Source: Aeromonas hydrophila subsp. hydrophila ATCC 7966
Lineage (GTDB): Bacteria > Pseudomonadota > Gammaproteobacteria > Enterobacterales > Aeromonadaceae
Direction: 5' to 3'
Assembly (NCBI RefSeq): GCF_000014805.1
Contig: NC_008570.1
Coordinates: 2,919,001 to 2,983,000, forward strand
DNA: 64,000 bases
Made by a program: the position numbers and the translations under genes. Below, piece after piece: positions 37,369 to 48,496 of this stretch; positions within the stretch are counted from its first letter, which is position 1; the number at the start of each line of letters is the position of its first letter. The notes under the pieces are model-generated. The model was given only the letters and a program-made list of their open reading frames with translations, was not told the origin of the DNA and ran no database searches.

Positions 37369-38904
37369 ATGGAATTGCTGCTGGATCCCCACATCTGGAT
37401 CGGTCTGTTTACCCTGATCGTCCTGGAAATCGTGCTCGGGATCGACAACCTGGTCTTCATCGCCATCCTGGTGAAAAAGCTGCCCCCCGCCCAGCGGGAC
37501 AAGGCCCGCGTCATCGGCCTGTCACTGGCCCTGCTGATGCGCCTGGGGCTCCTGAGCGTGATGTCCTGGCTGGTCACCCTGACCACCCCCATTTTGCACC
37601 TGTGGGATCACCCCTTCTCCGGGCGGGACCTGATCCTGATGGGGGGCGGCCTGTTCCTGCTGTTCAAGGCCACCTCCGAGCTGCATGAGCGGCTGGAAGC
37701 CAAGCCGCCCGAAGACGGGCCGGTCGGCGTCTACGCCAGCTTCGGCGTGGTGATCACCCAGATCCTGGTGCTGGATGCCATCTTCTCGCTGGACTCCATC
37801 ATCACCGCCGTCGGCATGGTGGAACACCTCGGCGTCATGATGGCGGCCGTGACCATCGCCATGCTGGTGATGGTACTCGCCTCCAAGCCGCTGACCCGCT
37901 TCGTCAACGCCCACCCCACCGTCGTGGTGCTCTGTCTGAGCTTCCTGCTGATGATCGGTTTCAGCCTGGTGGCGGAAGGGTTCGGCTTCCATATTCCGAA
38001 GGGTTATCTCTACGCCGCCATCGGCTTCTCGGTGCTGATCGAATTCTTCAACCAGCTCTCCCAGCGCAGTGCCGAGCGCCACGAGGCCAAGCAGCCCCTG
38101 CGCGAGCGCACCACCGCCGCCATCTTCAAGCTGATGGGCAGCAAGGCATATCAGGACCGACCGGACGACGATCTGGACGCCCCCGCCGCCGAGCCGGTGA
38201 GCTTTGGCGAGGAGGAGCGCTACATGGTGACCGGGGTACTGTCGCTGGCCGAACGCTCCATTCGCACCATCATGACCCCACGCTCCGAGATGGCCTGGAT
38301 CGACGTCAACGACTCCAACGACGAGATCCGCGCCCTGCTGCAGCAGGAGCCCCACAGCCTGTTCCCGGTCTGTGACGGCGATCTGGACGAGGTGATCGGG
38401 GTGGTCAAGGCGCGCGACCTGCTGTTTGCCCTCAACGAAGGGCAATCCTTGAGCGAGCTGGCCAAGCAGAACGACCCCATCATAGTGCCGCAGACCATCA
38501 ACGTGATTAAGCTGCTGGCGGAGCTGCGCCAGGCCAAGGGCAGCCTCATTCTGGTGGCCGACGAGTTCGGCGTGATCCAGGGGTTGGTGACCACCCACGA
38601 CTTGCTGGAGGCCATCGTCGGCGAGCTGCCCGATGAAGATGAAACGCCGGACATCGTCCGCGATGGGGAAGGCTGGCTCATCAACGGCAGCACCAACATC
38701 CACCACGTGGAGCAGGTGCTGGAACACGAAGGGCTGGTGAGCGAGAGCGACGAGTACGTGACCCTGGCCGGCATGCTGCTCTCCCACTTCGGCACCCTGC
38801 CCGCCCCGGGCCAGCAGCTGCAACTGCAGCAGCTCGGCTTCGAAGTGGTCGAGGTGAGCGAGCGGCGCATCGAGCGGGTGCGCGTCATGCCGCTGGAGGC
38901 CTGA
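37369..38904 (+). CDS. TerC-family membrane protein with CBS pair (YoaE/YegH type)
   Basis: 511 aa: an N-terminal TerC domain (to about 245, about seven TM helices) with acidic residues in [12 protein letters not shown] and [15 protein letters not shown], then a CBS pair (about 295-420), then a CorC/HlyC-associated domain (about 430-508). E. coli YoaE and YegH have the same architecture; function unknown, TerC relatives are linked to manganese export. SD GAGGT before the ATG; strong terminator after. Confidence 0.88.
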   Translation: MELLLDPHIWIGLFTLIVLEIVLGIDNLVFIAILVKKLPPAQRDKARVIGLSLALLMRLGLLSVMSWLVTLTTPILHLWDHPFSGRDLILMGGGLFLLFKATSELHERLEAKPPEDGPVGVYASFGVVITQILVLDAIFSLDSIITAVGMVEHLGVMMAAVTIAMLVMVLASKPLTRFVNAHPTVVVLCLSFLLMIGFSLVAEGFGFHIPKGYLYAAIGFSVLIEFFNQLSQRSAERHEAKQPLRERTTAAIFKLMGSKAYQDRPDDDLDAPAAEPVSFGEEERYMVTGVLSLAERSIRTIMTPRSEMAWIDVNDSNDEIRALLQQEPHSLFPVCDGDLDEVIGVVKARDLLFALNEGQSLSELAKQNDPIIVPQTINVIKLLAELRQAKGSLILVADEFGVIQGLVTTHDLLEAIVGELPDEDETPDIVRDGEGWLINGSTNIHHVEQVLEHEGLVSESDEYVTLAGMLLSHFGTLPAPGQQLQLQQLGFEVVEVSERRIERVRVMPLEA

Positions 38905-38926
38905 CGCCATTGCTTGAACCATGCTG

Positions 38927-38956
38927 AAAAAGGGGGCCTTGCGGGCCCCCTTTTTT
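38927..38956 (+). terminator. Terminator after TerC-type gene
   Basis: GGGGGCC (38932-38938) and GGCCCCC (38944-38950) followed by six T. Confidence 0.88.
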
Positions 38957-39092
38957 ATTCAGGCGCCTCCCCCTGCCCCTCCCTCTTTTCACCATTGCTG
39001 TCATCAGCGCAATTCTTTTGTGCAATTACCCCTCTTTTTCGCAAGGGATGCCGGCACTAGAGTGAGCCCATCATCACCATGAGGAATTCACC

Positions 39093-40214
39093 ATGCACCA
39101 CGATCACCTGTTCTGCCCCCTGCGCCTCGGCCAGTTGCACCTTGCCAACCGCATCGTCATGCCCCCCATGACCCGCTCCCGCGCCAGCCAACCCGGTGAC
39201 GTGGCCAATGCCATGATGGCCACCTACTACGCCCAGCGCGCCGGGGCCGGCCTCATCATCAGTGAAGGCACCCAGATTGACCCCATGGGCAAGGGCTACG
39301 CCTGGACGCCGGGGATCCACAGCGCCGAACAAGTGGCCGGCTGGAAGCAGGTGACCGACGCCGTCCACGCCAAGGGCGGCACCATGTTCGCCCAGCTCTG
39401 GCACGTGGGCCGGGTCACTCACCCCGACAACCTCGGCGGTGCCCAGCCCATCTCCTCCTCCGCCATTCAGGCGAAAGGGGTGCGGGTGTTCGTCGACAAC
39501 GGCAGCGATGCCCCCGGGTTCGTCGAAACCGTCACCCCGCGCGCCATGACCCAGGCCGATATCGACGCGGTAGTGGGGCAGTTCCGTCAGGCGGCTCGCA
39601 ACGCCATGCTGGCCGGCTTTGACGGCATCGAGCTGCACGCCGCCAACGGCTACCTCATCAACCAGTTCCTCGACTCCGAGTCCAATACCCGCACCGACGG
39701 CTACGGCGGTTCCTTGGAGAACCGGCTGCGTTTCCTCAAAGAGGTGACCGAGGCAGTCTGCAGCGAGATCGGGGCCGACCGGGTCGGGGTGCGCCTCGCG
39801 CCGCTCACCACCCTCAACGGCACCGTGGATGCCAACCCGCAGGAGACCTACCTGGCCGCCGCCCGCCTGCTGGGCCGGCTCGACGTGGTCTACCTGCACA
39901 TCGCCGAGGCGGACTGGGACGATGCCCCGCTGATGGCGGAGGGCTTCAAGCAGGGGCTGCGCGACGCCTTCCCCAACACCCTCATCTATGCCGGCAAGTA
40001 CGACGGCGAGCGTGCCCGGGCGGCGCTCGAGGCGGGCTGGGCCGACATGATAGGCTTCGGTCGCCCCTTCGTGGCCAACCCCGACCTGCCCGAGCGGCTG
40101 CGCCACGGCTATCCGCTGGCCCCTCACGACCCGGCCACCCTGTTCGGCGGCGGTGAAAAGGGCTTGATTGACTACCCGACCTATCAGGCGGCCCCCCTGC
40201 CCCACACGGTCTGA
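39093..40214 (+). CDS. nemA: Old Yellow Enzyme family alkene reductase (NemA-like)
   Basis: 373-aa FMN-dependent ene-reductase that reduces activated C=C bonds (N-ethylmaleimide, enones, some nitro compounds). The TIM-barrel motifs include NRIVMPPMTRSRA at the N-terminus, the substrate-binding HAAN in IELHAANGYLINQFL, and the phosphate-binding region ending in IGFGRPFVANPDL. No NemR-type repressor gene is adjacent. SD GAGGAA before the ATG; own terminator. Confidence 0.9.
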   Translation: MHHDHLFCPLRLGQLHLANRIVMPPMTRSRASQPGDVANAMMATYYAQRAGAGLIISEGTQIDPMGKGYAWTPGIHSAEQVAGWKQVTDAVHAKGGTMFAQLWHVGRVTHPDNLGGAQPISSSAIQAKGVRVFVDNGSDAPGFVETVTPRAMTQADIDAVVGQFRQAARNAMLAGFDGIELHAANGYLINQFLDSESNTRTDGYGGSLENRLRFLKEVTEAVCSEIGADRVGVRLAPLTTLNGTVDANPQETYLAAARLLGRLDVVYLHIAEADWDDAPLMAEGFKQGLRDAFPNTLIYAGKYDGERARAALEAGWADMIGFGRPFVANPDLPERLRHGYPLAPHDPATLFGGGEKGLIDYPTYQAAPLPHTV

Positions 40215-40236
40215 GTCAAACCCGCCCAGGCATAAC

Positions 40237-40273
40237 GAGACGCGCCCACCATCACTGGTGGGCGCGTCGTTTT
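40237..40273 (+). terminator. Terminator after nemA-like gene
   Basis: Twelve-bp arms GACGCGCCCACC (40239-40250) and 40257-40268, followed by GTTTT. Confidence 0.85.
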
Positions 40274-40302
40274 CTGCCTGTCATGCTTGCCGGCGCCGCA
40301 GG

Positions 40303-41340
<1,038 letters not shown>

Positions 41341-41443
41341 TCACAGACAGCGGGACCAGCCAGTGGCAGAGCGGATCCCTCCCCTCTATCGTTCATTGTG
41401 CACCTATCTCTGTTTATGGGGGAGACTTGTCATCAAACAGACT

Positions 41444-41449
41444 TATAAT
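41444..41449 (+). promoter_or_regulatory. -10 element upstream of nagD
   Basis: A perfect TATAAT 88 bp before the nagD ATG. The nearest -35-like TTGTCA is only 11 bp away, so the -35 is not clear. Confidence 0.4.
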
Positions 41450-41536
41450 GGCGTCACAAAAACAACATAACTATTTGAAGATCTTGAGAGTTGGCGCAAC
41501 TTTCCGCCGCCTCTTGCGCCTACACAAGGAGTCCCC

Positions 41537-42286
41537 ATGAAGAAAAACGTCATCTGCGACATCGACGGCGTCATCCTGCACAACAACGATCTGGTGCCCG
41601 GTGCCGACCGCTTCGTCCATCGCCTGCTGGAGCAGGGCAGCAAGCTGCTGTTTCTGACCAACTACCCGGCCCAGACCCAGAAAGATCTGCAAAACCGCTT
41701 CCGCTCCGCCGGGATCGAGGTGCCGGAGGAGTGCTTCTACACCTCCGCCATGGGCACCGCCGACTTTCTCAAGCGCCAGGACGGCAAGAAGGCCTATGTG
41801 ATCGGCGAAGGGGCGCTGACCCACGAGCTCTACAAGGCCGGCTTCACCATCACCGACATCGACCCCGACTTCGTGGTGGTGGGCGAGACCCGCAACTACA
41901 ACTGGACCATGATGCAGCTGGGGGCCAAGTTCGTCGATCAGGGGGCCCGCTTCATCGCCACCAACCCGGATACCCACGGCCCCATGATGCACCCGGCCTG
42001 CGGCGCCCTGTGCGCCCCCATCGAGCGGATGACCGGCAAGAAGCCGTTCTATGTCGGCAAGCCGAGCGCCTGGATCATCCGCGCGGCGCTCAACCGGATG
42101 GAGGCCCACTCCGACGACACCATCATCATCGGCGACAACCTGCGCACCGACATTCTGGCGGGCTTCCAGGCCGGCCTCGAGACGGTGCTGGTACTCTCCG
42201 GGGTGAGCAAGGTGGCCGACATCGACCGCATGCCGTTTCGGCCGAACCACATCTTCGACTCGGTGGTGGATATCGACATCGTCTGA
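41537..42286 (+). CDS. nagD: HAD-family nucleotide phosphatase NagD
   Basis: 249 aa, strongly like E. coli NagD, a cytoplasmic HAD phosphatase preferring UMP. Motif I is CDIDGVI with Asp8 and Asp10; IGDNLRTDI is the C-terminal Mg-binding motif. It is not in a nag operon here, but asnB, its neighbour in E. coli, is 2.3 kb downstream in the same direction. SD AAGGAG before the ATG. Confidence 0.93.
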   Translation: MKKNVICDIDGVILHNNDLVPGADRFVHRLLEQGSKLLFLTNYPAQTQKDLQNRFRSAGIEVPEECFYTSAMGTADFLKRQDGKKAYVIGEGALTHELYKAGFTITDIDPDFVVVGETRNYNWTMMQLGAKFVDQGARFIATNPDTHGPMMHPACGALCAPIERMTGKKPFYVGKPSAWIIRAALNRMEAHSDDTIIIGDNLRTDILAGFQAGLETVLVLSGVSKVADIDRMPFRPNHIFDSVVDIDIV

Positions 42287-42355
42287 TCCCTGCCGGCTGA
42301 CGGGCCGGCCTGGCGCAAGGTCCAGGTCTGCCTCGTTACCCCTGAAGGACGCGTA

Positions 42356-43930
42356 ATGGAACCTGTCATGATCGCCGTGGCCTTTGGCTGCGGCATGCTG
42401 GTCAACCTCATCGGCCTGCCGCCCCTGCTGGGCTTTCTGGCGGCCGGTTTTCTGCTCAACGGCATGGGCTATCAGAACACCCCGGCCCTGAACGAAATTG
42501 CCGATCTGGGCGTCACCCTGCTGCTGTTCACCATCGGCCTCAAGCTCAACGTCAAGATCCTGATGCGGCGCGATGTCTGGGGTACCACCAGTTTGCACCT
42601 ACTGCTCTCCACCCTGCTGTTCACCGTGGTGCTGCTGGTGTGCAAGGGGCTCGGACTGGCACTGGCCATGTCGCTGGACTGGCGGCTCGCACTGCTGCTG
42701 GGCTTTGCCCTCTCCTTCTCCAGCACCGTGTTTGCGGTCAAGGTGCTGGAGGAGCGCAGCGACATGAACGCCCTCTATGCCCGTCTCGCCGTCGGCGTGC
42801 TGGTGATGCAGGATCTGTTCGCGGTGGCCTTCCTGGCAGTCTCCAGCGGTCAGTGGCCCAGCATCTGGGCGCTCTGGATCCTGGGGCTGCCGCTGCTGCG
42901 CCCCTTGCTGCTGAAATTGCTGGAGCGGGCCGGTCACGGCGAGCTGCAGGTGCTGTTCGGGATCTTCCTGGCGCTGGTGGTGGGAGCCGCCGGCTTCGAA
43001 GTGGTGGGGCTCAAACCGGATCTGGGGGCGCTGGTCATCGGCATGCTGATCGCCTCCCACCCCGCCTCCGCTGGGCTGGCCAAGTCGCTGTTCAACCTCA
43101 AAGATCTGTTTCTCATCTGCTTCTTTCTCACCATCGGCCTCAACGGCCTGCCAACCCACGACACCATGTTGCTGGCGCTGGCCCTGGTGCTGGCCCTACC
43201 GCTGAAAAGCGCGCTCTACTACCTGGTCTACAGCGGCGCCCACCTGCGGGTGCGTACAGCCCTGCTCTCCACCCTGGCGCTCACCAACTTCTCGGAGTTC
43301 GGTCTCATCGTCGCGGCCATCGCCGCCAAGGCGGGCTGGATCTCCCACGAGTGGCTGGTTGCGCTCTCCTTGGCGCTGGCGGCCAGCTTCATGATCTCGG
43401 CTCCCCTCAACGGCCAGAGCGAGCGCATTTACCATCGGCTCGGCAACTGGCTGCGCGGCATGCAGGCTACCACCCTGCATCCAGAGGACAGGCCCATCGA
43501 GCTCGGCGATGCCGAGGTGATCATCCTCGGCATGGGACGGATCGGTCAGGGTGCCTACTTCGAGCTGGAGAACAAGTACGGCACCGTGATCCTCGGGGTG
43601 GAGAACGACAGCGAGAAACTGCCCACCCTGCGCGCCCAGGGCATGAACGTGATCGAGGGGGACGCCACCGATACCGACTTCTGGGACAAGGTGCTGCTCT
43701 CCAACCAGGTCAACCTGGTGCTGCTGGCCATGCCCCACCACTCGGGCAACCTCTACGCCATCGAGAAGCTGCGCAGCCACGGCTTTGCCGGCAAGATTGC
43801 CGCCATCGTCCGCTTCGAGGACGACATCGCCTCCCTGAAAGAGCAAGGGGTGGATGCGGTGTTCAACGTCTACGACGAAGCGGGCAGCGGCTTTGCCCGC
43901 CACGTCATCAAGCGGCTGCAGCCACGCTGA
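42356..43930 (+). CDS. CPA2-family cation:proton antiporter with TrkA-N domain
   Basis: 524 aa: an N-terminal Na+/H+ exchanger domain of about 12 TM helices (to about 365), then a TrkA-N/RCK NAD-binding domain with GMGRIGQG from about 390. The layout resembles E. coli YbaL and Kef systems, so K+ efflux is the likely activity. No KefF/KefG-type partner is encoded beside it. SD AAGGA before the ATG; 69 bp after nagD, possibly cotranscribed. Confidence 0.87.
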   Translation: MEPVMIAVAFGCGMLVNLIGLPPLLGFLAAGFLLNGMGYQNTPALNEIADLGVTLLLFTIGLKLNVKILMRRDVWGTTSLHLLLSTLLFTVVLLVCKGLGLALAMSLDWRLALLLGFALSFSSTVFAVKVLEERSDMNALYARLAVGVLVMQDLFAVAFLAVSSGQWPSIWALWILGLPLLRPLLLKLLERAGHGELQVLFGIFLALVVGAAGFEVVGLKPDLGALVIGMLIASHPASAGLAKSLFNLKDLFLICFFLTIGLNGLPTHDTMLLALALVLALPLKSALYYLVYSGAHLRVRTALLSTLALTNFSEFGLIVAAIAAKAGWISHEWLVALSLALAASFMISAPLNGQSERIYHRLGNWLRGMQATTLHPEDRPIELGDAEVIILGMGRIGQGAYFELENKYGTVILGVENDSEKLPTLRAQGMNVIEGDATDTDFWDKVLLSNQVNLVLLAMPHHSGNLYAIEKLRSHGFAGKIAAIVRFEDDIASLKEQGVDAVFNVYDEAGSGFARHVIKRLQPR

Positions 43931-44009
43931 TGGGGAGCCGCGGCCCCCTTGGCAAGGGGAACGGTATCGTTTACGTTATGCGCAACCTCGTTTAATAAAA
44001 CGAACAATC

Positions 44010-44035
44010 ACGGGGCCTGGATGGCCCCGTTTTTT
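44010..44035 (+). terminator. Terminator after CPA2 antiporter gene
   Basis: ACGGGGCC (44010-44017) and GGCCCCGT (44023-44030) followed by T5. Confidence 0.88.
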
Positions 44036-44055
44036 ATCCCTGCCAAGGAGGCAGC

Positions 44056-44424
44056 ATGAAGACCCTCAACGACTGGATCCTGCTCGACCGCAATGAGGTG
44101 GTCCCCACCCCGCTGATACCGGCCCCCGAGCGCCTGCGCGCCGGCAATCCGCGCCAGACGGTATGGAACCACTACTCCGACCCGAGCCAGCAGTTTCACG
44201 TCGGCTTCTGGGCCTGCGAGCCGGGCCGCTGGGCCATCCACTACACCGAGCACGAATACTGCCAGCTGCTGGAGGGCGAGGCGGTGATCCACGACGGCCA
44301 AGGCGGCAGGCTGCCCCTCAAGCCCGGCGATCAGTTCGTCATCCCGGCCGGCTTTGTCGGGGAGTGGGAGACCCTCACCCCCTGCCGCAAGCTCTACGTG
44401 ATCTTCGAGCCCGCCGCGACTTGA
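44056..44424 (+). CDS. Cupin-fold protein (DUF861/cupin_3)
   Basis: 122-aa single-domain cupin. Cupin core: RWAIHYTEHEYCQLLEGE and LKPGDQFVIPAGFVGEW, the latter ending the second motif. Similar proteins include ureidoglycolate-type and other small-molecule enzymes, but no pathway neighbour points to a substrate. AAGGAGG Shine-Dalgarno 5 bp before the ATG. Confidence 0.8.
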   Translation: MKTLNDWILLDRNEVVPTPLIPAPERLRAGNPRQTVWNHYSDPSQQFHVGFWACEPGRWAIHYTEHEYCQLLEGEAVIHDGQGGRLPLKPGDQFVIPAGFVGEWETLTPCRKLYVIFEPAAT

Positions 44425-44617
44425 CGTCTGCGTCAACCCAGGCCGCCGTAGCCACCCTTTTTCAGGCCGACCGGGTTGACGTGTACGGCATGATTTTCTG
44501 CGGTTTTCCCGCTTGCAAAAGGTTTTTGCACTAGGCATTGTGATTGGCGAGGAATGTAAATGGAATTTCGAGCCCGAACGTGGGGGGCTCATATAAAAAT
44601 CAAGAGGATTACCGCCA

Positions 44618-46282
44618 ATGTGTTCTATTTTCGGCATTCTGGACATCAAATCCGATGCGGCCGCGCTGCGCAAATCGGCGCTGGAGATGTCCAAGCGATT
44701 GCGCCACCGCGGTCCTGACTGGTCCGGCGTCTACAGCTCCGACAAAGCCATTCTGGTGCACGAGCGCCTGGCTATCGTCGATCCGGGCAACGGCGCCCAG
44801 CCGCTCTACAACCCCGAGCGCACCCACGTGCTGGCCGTCAACGGCGAGATCTACAACCACAAGGAGCTGGAGAAGAGCCTCAAGGTCGACTTCCAGTTCC
44901 AGACCCACTCCGACTGCGAGGTGCTGCTGGCCCTCTACAAGGAGAAGGGCCCGGCGTTTCTGGACGATCTCAACGGCATCTTCGCCTTTATCCTCTATGA
45001 CGCGGAGCAGGATGCCTACCTGATTGGTCGCGACCACATGGGGATCATCCCCCTCTATACCGGCCGCGACGAGCACGGCAACTTCTACGTCGCCTCCGAG
45101 ATGAAGGCGCTGGTACCGGTCTGCAAGAGCGTCGAAACCTTCCCGCCGGGACACTACCTGTGGAGCAAGGATGGAGAGCTCAAACAGTGGTACAAACGCG
45201 ACTGGATGGAGTATGACGCGGTCGAGCACAACGTCAGTGACAAGGCCGAGCTGAAAGCCGCGCTGGAAGCGGCGGTCAAGCGCCAGCTGATGTGCGACGT
45301 GCCCTATGGCGTGCTGCTCTCCGGCGGGCTGGATTCGTCCGTCATCTCCGCCATCACCAAGCTCTATGCCGCCCGTCGGGTTGAAGATGATGGCAAGAGC
45401 GAAGCCTGGTGGCCCCAGCTGCACTCCTTCGCCGTCGGCCTGGAAGGCTCGCCGGATCTCGCCGCCGCCCGCAAGGTGGCCGATCACCTCGGCACCATCC
45501 ACCACCAGATCCACTTCACCGTGCAGGAGGGACTGGATGCCCTGCGGGACGTCATCTATCACCTCGAGACCTATGACGTCACCACCATCCGCGCCTCCAC
45601 GCCCATGTATCTGATGGCCCGCTACATCAAGGCGATGGGGATCAAAATGGTGCTCTCCGGCGAAGGCTCCGACGAGTTGTTCGGTGGCTACCTCTACTTC
45701 CACAAGGCGCCCAACGCCCGCGAGTTCCACGAAGAGAACGTGCGCAAGCTCGCCTCGCTGCATCTCTATGACTGCCTGCGCGCCAACAAGTCGATGGCCG
45801 CCTGGGGGGTGGAGGGTCGCGTGCCCTTCCTCGACAAGGAGTTCATGGACGTGGCGATGCGCCTGCAGCCTGCCGACAAGATGTGCGGCAAGGGCAAGAT
45901 CGAAAAGCACATCCTGCGCGAAGCATTCGAGGATCTGCTGCCCCACGAAGTGGCATGGCGCCAGAAGGAGCAGTTCTCCGATGGCGTGGGCTATTCGTGG
46001 ATCGACAGCCTCAAAGCCATGGTCGAGGAAGAGGTGACGGATCAGATGTTCGAGGCGGCGGCCTTCCGCTTCCCCGTCAACACCCCGCTCACCAAGGAGG
46101 CCTACTTCTACCGCGCCATCTTTGACGAGCACTTCCCGCTGGAGTCCGCCGCCCGTACCGTGCCCTACGGCAAGTCGGTCGCCTGCTCCACCCCGACCGC
46201 GCTGGAGTGGGATGCCAAGTTCAAAGAGATGGCCGACCCGTCCGGTCGCGCCGTGATGGACGTCCACCAGCAGGGTTACTGA
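44618..46282 (+). CDS. asnB: Asparagine synthetase B (glutamine-hydrolysing)
   Basis: 554 aa, same length as E. coli AsnB. Makes asparagine from aspartate, ATP and glutamine. N-terminal class II amidotransferase with nucleophile Cys2 (MCSIFG) and RHRGPD; C-terminal synthetase with the PP-loop SGGLDSS at 235-241 and SGEGSDELFGGY. Upstream (44580-44600) is a hairpin, GAGCCC...GGGCTC, just before the ribosome binding site, which might affect translation. Ends in a strong terminator. Confidence 0.96.
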   Translation: MCSIFGILDIKSDAAALRKSALEMSKRLRHRGPDWSGVYSSDKAILVHERLAIVDPGNGAQPLYNPERTHVLAVNGEIYNHKELEKSLKVDFQFQTHSDCEVLLALYKEKGPAFLDDLNGIFAFILYDAEQDAYLIGRDHMGIIPLYTGRDEHGNFYVASEMKALVPVCKSVETFPPGHYLWSKDGELKQWYKRDWMEYDAVEHNVSDKAELKAALEAAVKRQLMCDVPYGVLLSGGLDSSVISAITKLYAARRVEDDGKSEAWWPQLHSFAVGLEGSPDLAAARKVADHLGTIHHQIHFTVQEGLDALRDVIYHLETYDVTTIRASTPMYLMARYIKAMGIKMVLSGEGSDELFGGYLYFHKAPNAREFHEENVRKLASLHLYDCLRANKSMAAWGVEGRVPFLDKEFMDVAMRLQPADKMCGKGKIEKHILREAFEDLLPHEVAWRQKEQFSDGVGYSWIDSLKAMVEEEVTDQMFEAAAFRFPVNTPLTKEAYFYRAIFDEHFPLESAARTVPYGKSVACSTPTALEWDAKFKEMADPSGRAVMDVHQQGY

Positions 46283-46310
46283 TCTGCCGGCAACCTCCTT
46301 TGCCTCAATG

Positions 46311-46342
46311 CCAAGCCCCTCCTGCGAGGGGCTTGGTTTTTT
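46311..46342 (+). terminator. Terminator after asnB
   Basis: Perfect 11-bp stem CCAAGCCCCTC (46311-46321) with 46326-46336, loop CTGC, then six T. Confidence 0.93.
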
Positions 46343-46461
46343 CCCGCCGACCCATTCCCGCTTTTTGCATAACAAGCGCCCATCTCACCCTTGGCGGCCG
46401 GGCTCGCTCGTGTCACATTGTTGCGGCTTGGAAGCAACCACAACAACACAAGGAGCACGTG

Positions 46462-46962
46462 ATGAACCGACTGCTATTGCCGCTGGTGCTTGGCACCGCC
46501 CTGTTTCATGGCGAGGCGTACAGCGCCGGCCACCTCTGGAGCCAGAGCCTACCCGATTACAGCCAGGGCTATGACGAGCAGCGGGACCCGGCCCGCGATC
46601 TCGCCGCCGCCACCGCCAAGGCCAGTGCCGAGGGCAAGAAAGTCCTGCTGCTGGTGGGCGGCGAGTGGTGCAGCTGGTGCCAGGAGATGAACCACTTTCT
46701 GGACCAACAACCCGATCTTGCCAGTCAGCTCAACCGCACCTTCGTGGTGGTCAAGGTGAACGTCAGCAAGCAGAACAAGAACGAATCCTTCCTCAAAGGT
46801 TATCCCGAGTATCTGGGGGTGCCCCACTTCTACGTGCTGGATGCCAAGGGCAAGCTGCTGGAATCCTTCAACACCGGGCTGCTGGAGAAGGGGGACAGCT
46901 ACGACGGGGAGAAATTCGGCAAGTTCATCGCCTTCTTCCAGCCCAAGACCACCCACGGCTGA
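46462..46962 (+). CDS. Secreted thioredoxin-fold protein, CSWC type
   Basis: 166-aa protein with an N-terminal signal peptide (about 1-22) and a thioredoxin-like domain. The redox pair CSWC lies in GGEWCSWCQEM, and GVPHFYVLD contains the cis-Pro loop. Such thioredoxin_7-type proteins act in the periplasm; the partner is unknown. SD AAGGAG before the ATG. Confidence 0.82.
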   Translation: MNRLLLPLVLGTALFHGEAYSAGHLWSQSLPDYSQGYDEQRDPARDLAAATAKASAEGKKVLLLVGGEWCSWCQEMNHFLDQQPDLASQLNRTFVVVKVNVSKQNKNESFLKGYPEYLGVPHFYVLDAKGKLLESFNTGLLEKGDSYDGEKFGKFIAFFQPKTTHG

Positions 46963-47083
46963 CTCGCCAATCGATGCAATCAGGGCCCCGCACGGTCGGT
47001 GACTGTGTTGGGCCTCGATGGCCGTGTAAGCAGGGGCTGTAGGCCTGCGGCAAGCCGGCCATTCCCCCGACAAGGACGAAAAG

Positions 47084-47707
47084 ATGTTACGGATACTGGG
47101 CAAAGCCTCCTCCATCAATGTGCGCAAGGTGCTGTGGACCTGCGCCGAGCTGGATCTCCCGTTCGAGCTGGAGGAATGGGGTGCCGGCTTCAAGCCGACG
47201 GACACCCCGGCGTTTCTGGCACTCAACCCCAATGCCATGGTGCCGGTCATTCAGGATGACGACTTCACCCTGTGGGAATCGAACACCATCATCCGCTACC
47301 TGGCGACGCGCTACGGCGACAACGCGCTCTATCCCGTCGAGGCGAGAGCAAGGGCCCGGGTCGATCAATGGATTGACTGGCAGGCATCGGACTTGAACAG
47401 CGCCTGGCGCTACGCCTTCCTGTCGCTGGTGCGGCGCTCCCCCCAGCATCAAGACCATCAGGCCCTTCACGCAGCTTGCCTGCAGTGGTCTCACTGCATG
47501 GAGATCCTGGAGAGACAGCTTCAAGCAACCGGGGGATATGTGGCCGGCCCCCACTTCTCGCTGGCGGATATTCCCATCGGGCTGTCGGTCAACCGCTGGC
47601 TGGAGACGCCCTATGATCGTCCGTTGCTGCCGGCCGTGAACGACTACTACCAGCGCCTGGGCGAGCGGCCCGGCTTTCGGCGCCATGGCTGCAACGGAAC
47701 GCCCTGA
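47084..47707 (+). CDS. Glutathione S-transferase family protein
   Basis: 207 aa with an N-terminal thioredoxin-fold domain ([31 protein letters not shown]) and an all-helical C-terminal domain with the N-capping segment SLADIPIG. Detoxification or thiol chemistry; substrate unknown. Convergent with maiA, itself a GST-fold isomerase, but the two are not close copies. Confidence 0.87.
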   Translation: MLRILGKASSINVRKVLWTCAELDLPFELEEWGAGFKPTDTPAFLALNPNAMVPVIQDDDFTLWESNTIIRYLATRYGDNALYPVEARARARVDQWIDWQASDLNSAWRYAFLSLVRRSPQHQDHQALHAACLQWSHCMEILERQLQATGGYVAGPHFSLADIPIGLSVNRWLETPYDRPLLPAVNDYYQRLGERPGFRRHGCNGTP

Positions 47708-47742
47708 GGCGAACGGGAAGGGAGGGAGTTGGCAGAGTGAAC

Positions 47743-47782
47743 ACGGCAGGCCGGGTCGGGATGACCGGGCCCGGCCTGCCGT
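47743..47782. terminator. Inverted repeat between GST and maiA genes
   Basis: Perfect 13-bp arms (47743-47755 and 47770-47782) with a 14-nt loop, placed between two convergent stop codons. No T-run on either side, so a weak or Rho-assisted stop. Confidence 0.5.
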
Positions 47783-47785
47783 ATG

Positions 47786-48424
47786 TCAGGGTTGGGCATC
47801 CGGCTGCTGCTCTGGCGCGGCCTTGATAAACGCCTGCAGTTGCTCGCAGTTGGCGACGATGCGATTGATGGTGGGGTAGTCTTCCAGCGACATGTCGTAG
47901 CGGCGGGCGTTGTAGACCTGGGGCACCAGCATGCAGTCGGCCAGGGTCACCTCGTTGCCGACGCAATAGATGCCGGCGGTGGTCATCAGCAGCTGCTCCA
48001 GCGCGGTGAAGGTCTCGTCAATCCAGTGGCGATACCACTCGTCGCGGTGTGCCTTGCCCTGCCCCAGCGACTGCTCCAGATAGTTGAGCACCCGCAGGTT
48101 GTTGAGGGGATGGATGTCGCAGGCGATCATGTTGACGATCTGGCGTACCCGGGCCCGCTCCTGCGGGGCCGAGGGCATCAGCGGGTGGGCGGGGTAGGTT
48201 TCGTCGAGGTACTCCATGATGGCCACCGACTGACCCACCTGCACCTCGCCATCCACCAGAAACGGCACCAGCCCCTGGGGGTTGAGCCGGCGATAGGCCT
48301 TCTCGCGCTGCTCGCCCTGCCGCAGATTGACCGGATGCTGCTCATAATCGAGCCCCTTGAGCTGCATCACGATCCGTACCCGATAACTTGCCGATGAACG
48401 CCAATATCCAAACAACTGCAACAT
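47786..48424 (-). CDS. maiA: Maleylacetoacetate isomerase
   Basis: 212-aa zeta-class GST that converts maleylacetoacetate to fumarylacetoacetate with glutathione. The SSASYRVR active-site motif near the N-terminus and the LNPQGLVPFLVD segment are conserved. Last gene of the tyrosine/homogentisate operon, 72 bp after fahA. Start ATG at 48424; the longer frame to 48487 is not supported by a ribosome binding site. Confidence 0.92.
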   Translation of the reverse strand: MLQLFGYWRSSASYRVRIVMQLKGLDYEQHPVNLRQGEQREKAYRRLNPQGLVPFLVDGEVQVGQSVAIMEYLDETYPAHPLMPSAPQERARVRQIVNMIACDIHPLNNLRVLNYLEQSLGQGKAHRDEWYRHWIDETFTALEQLLMTTAGIYCVGNEVTLADCMLVPQVYNARRYDMSLEDYPTINRIVANCEQLQAFIKAAPEQQPDAQP

Positions 48425-48496
48425 AATCTGTCCCTGTGTTGGCAGGTGCAAGGGCACCTGCCGCTCACCAGCCGGCCTCGTATCCATGCTGGCCCC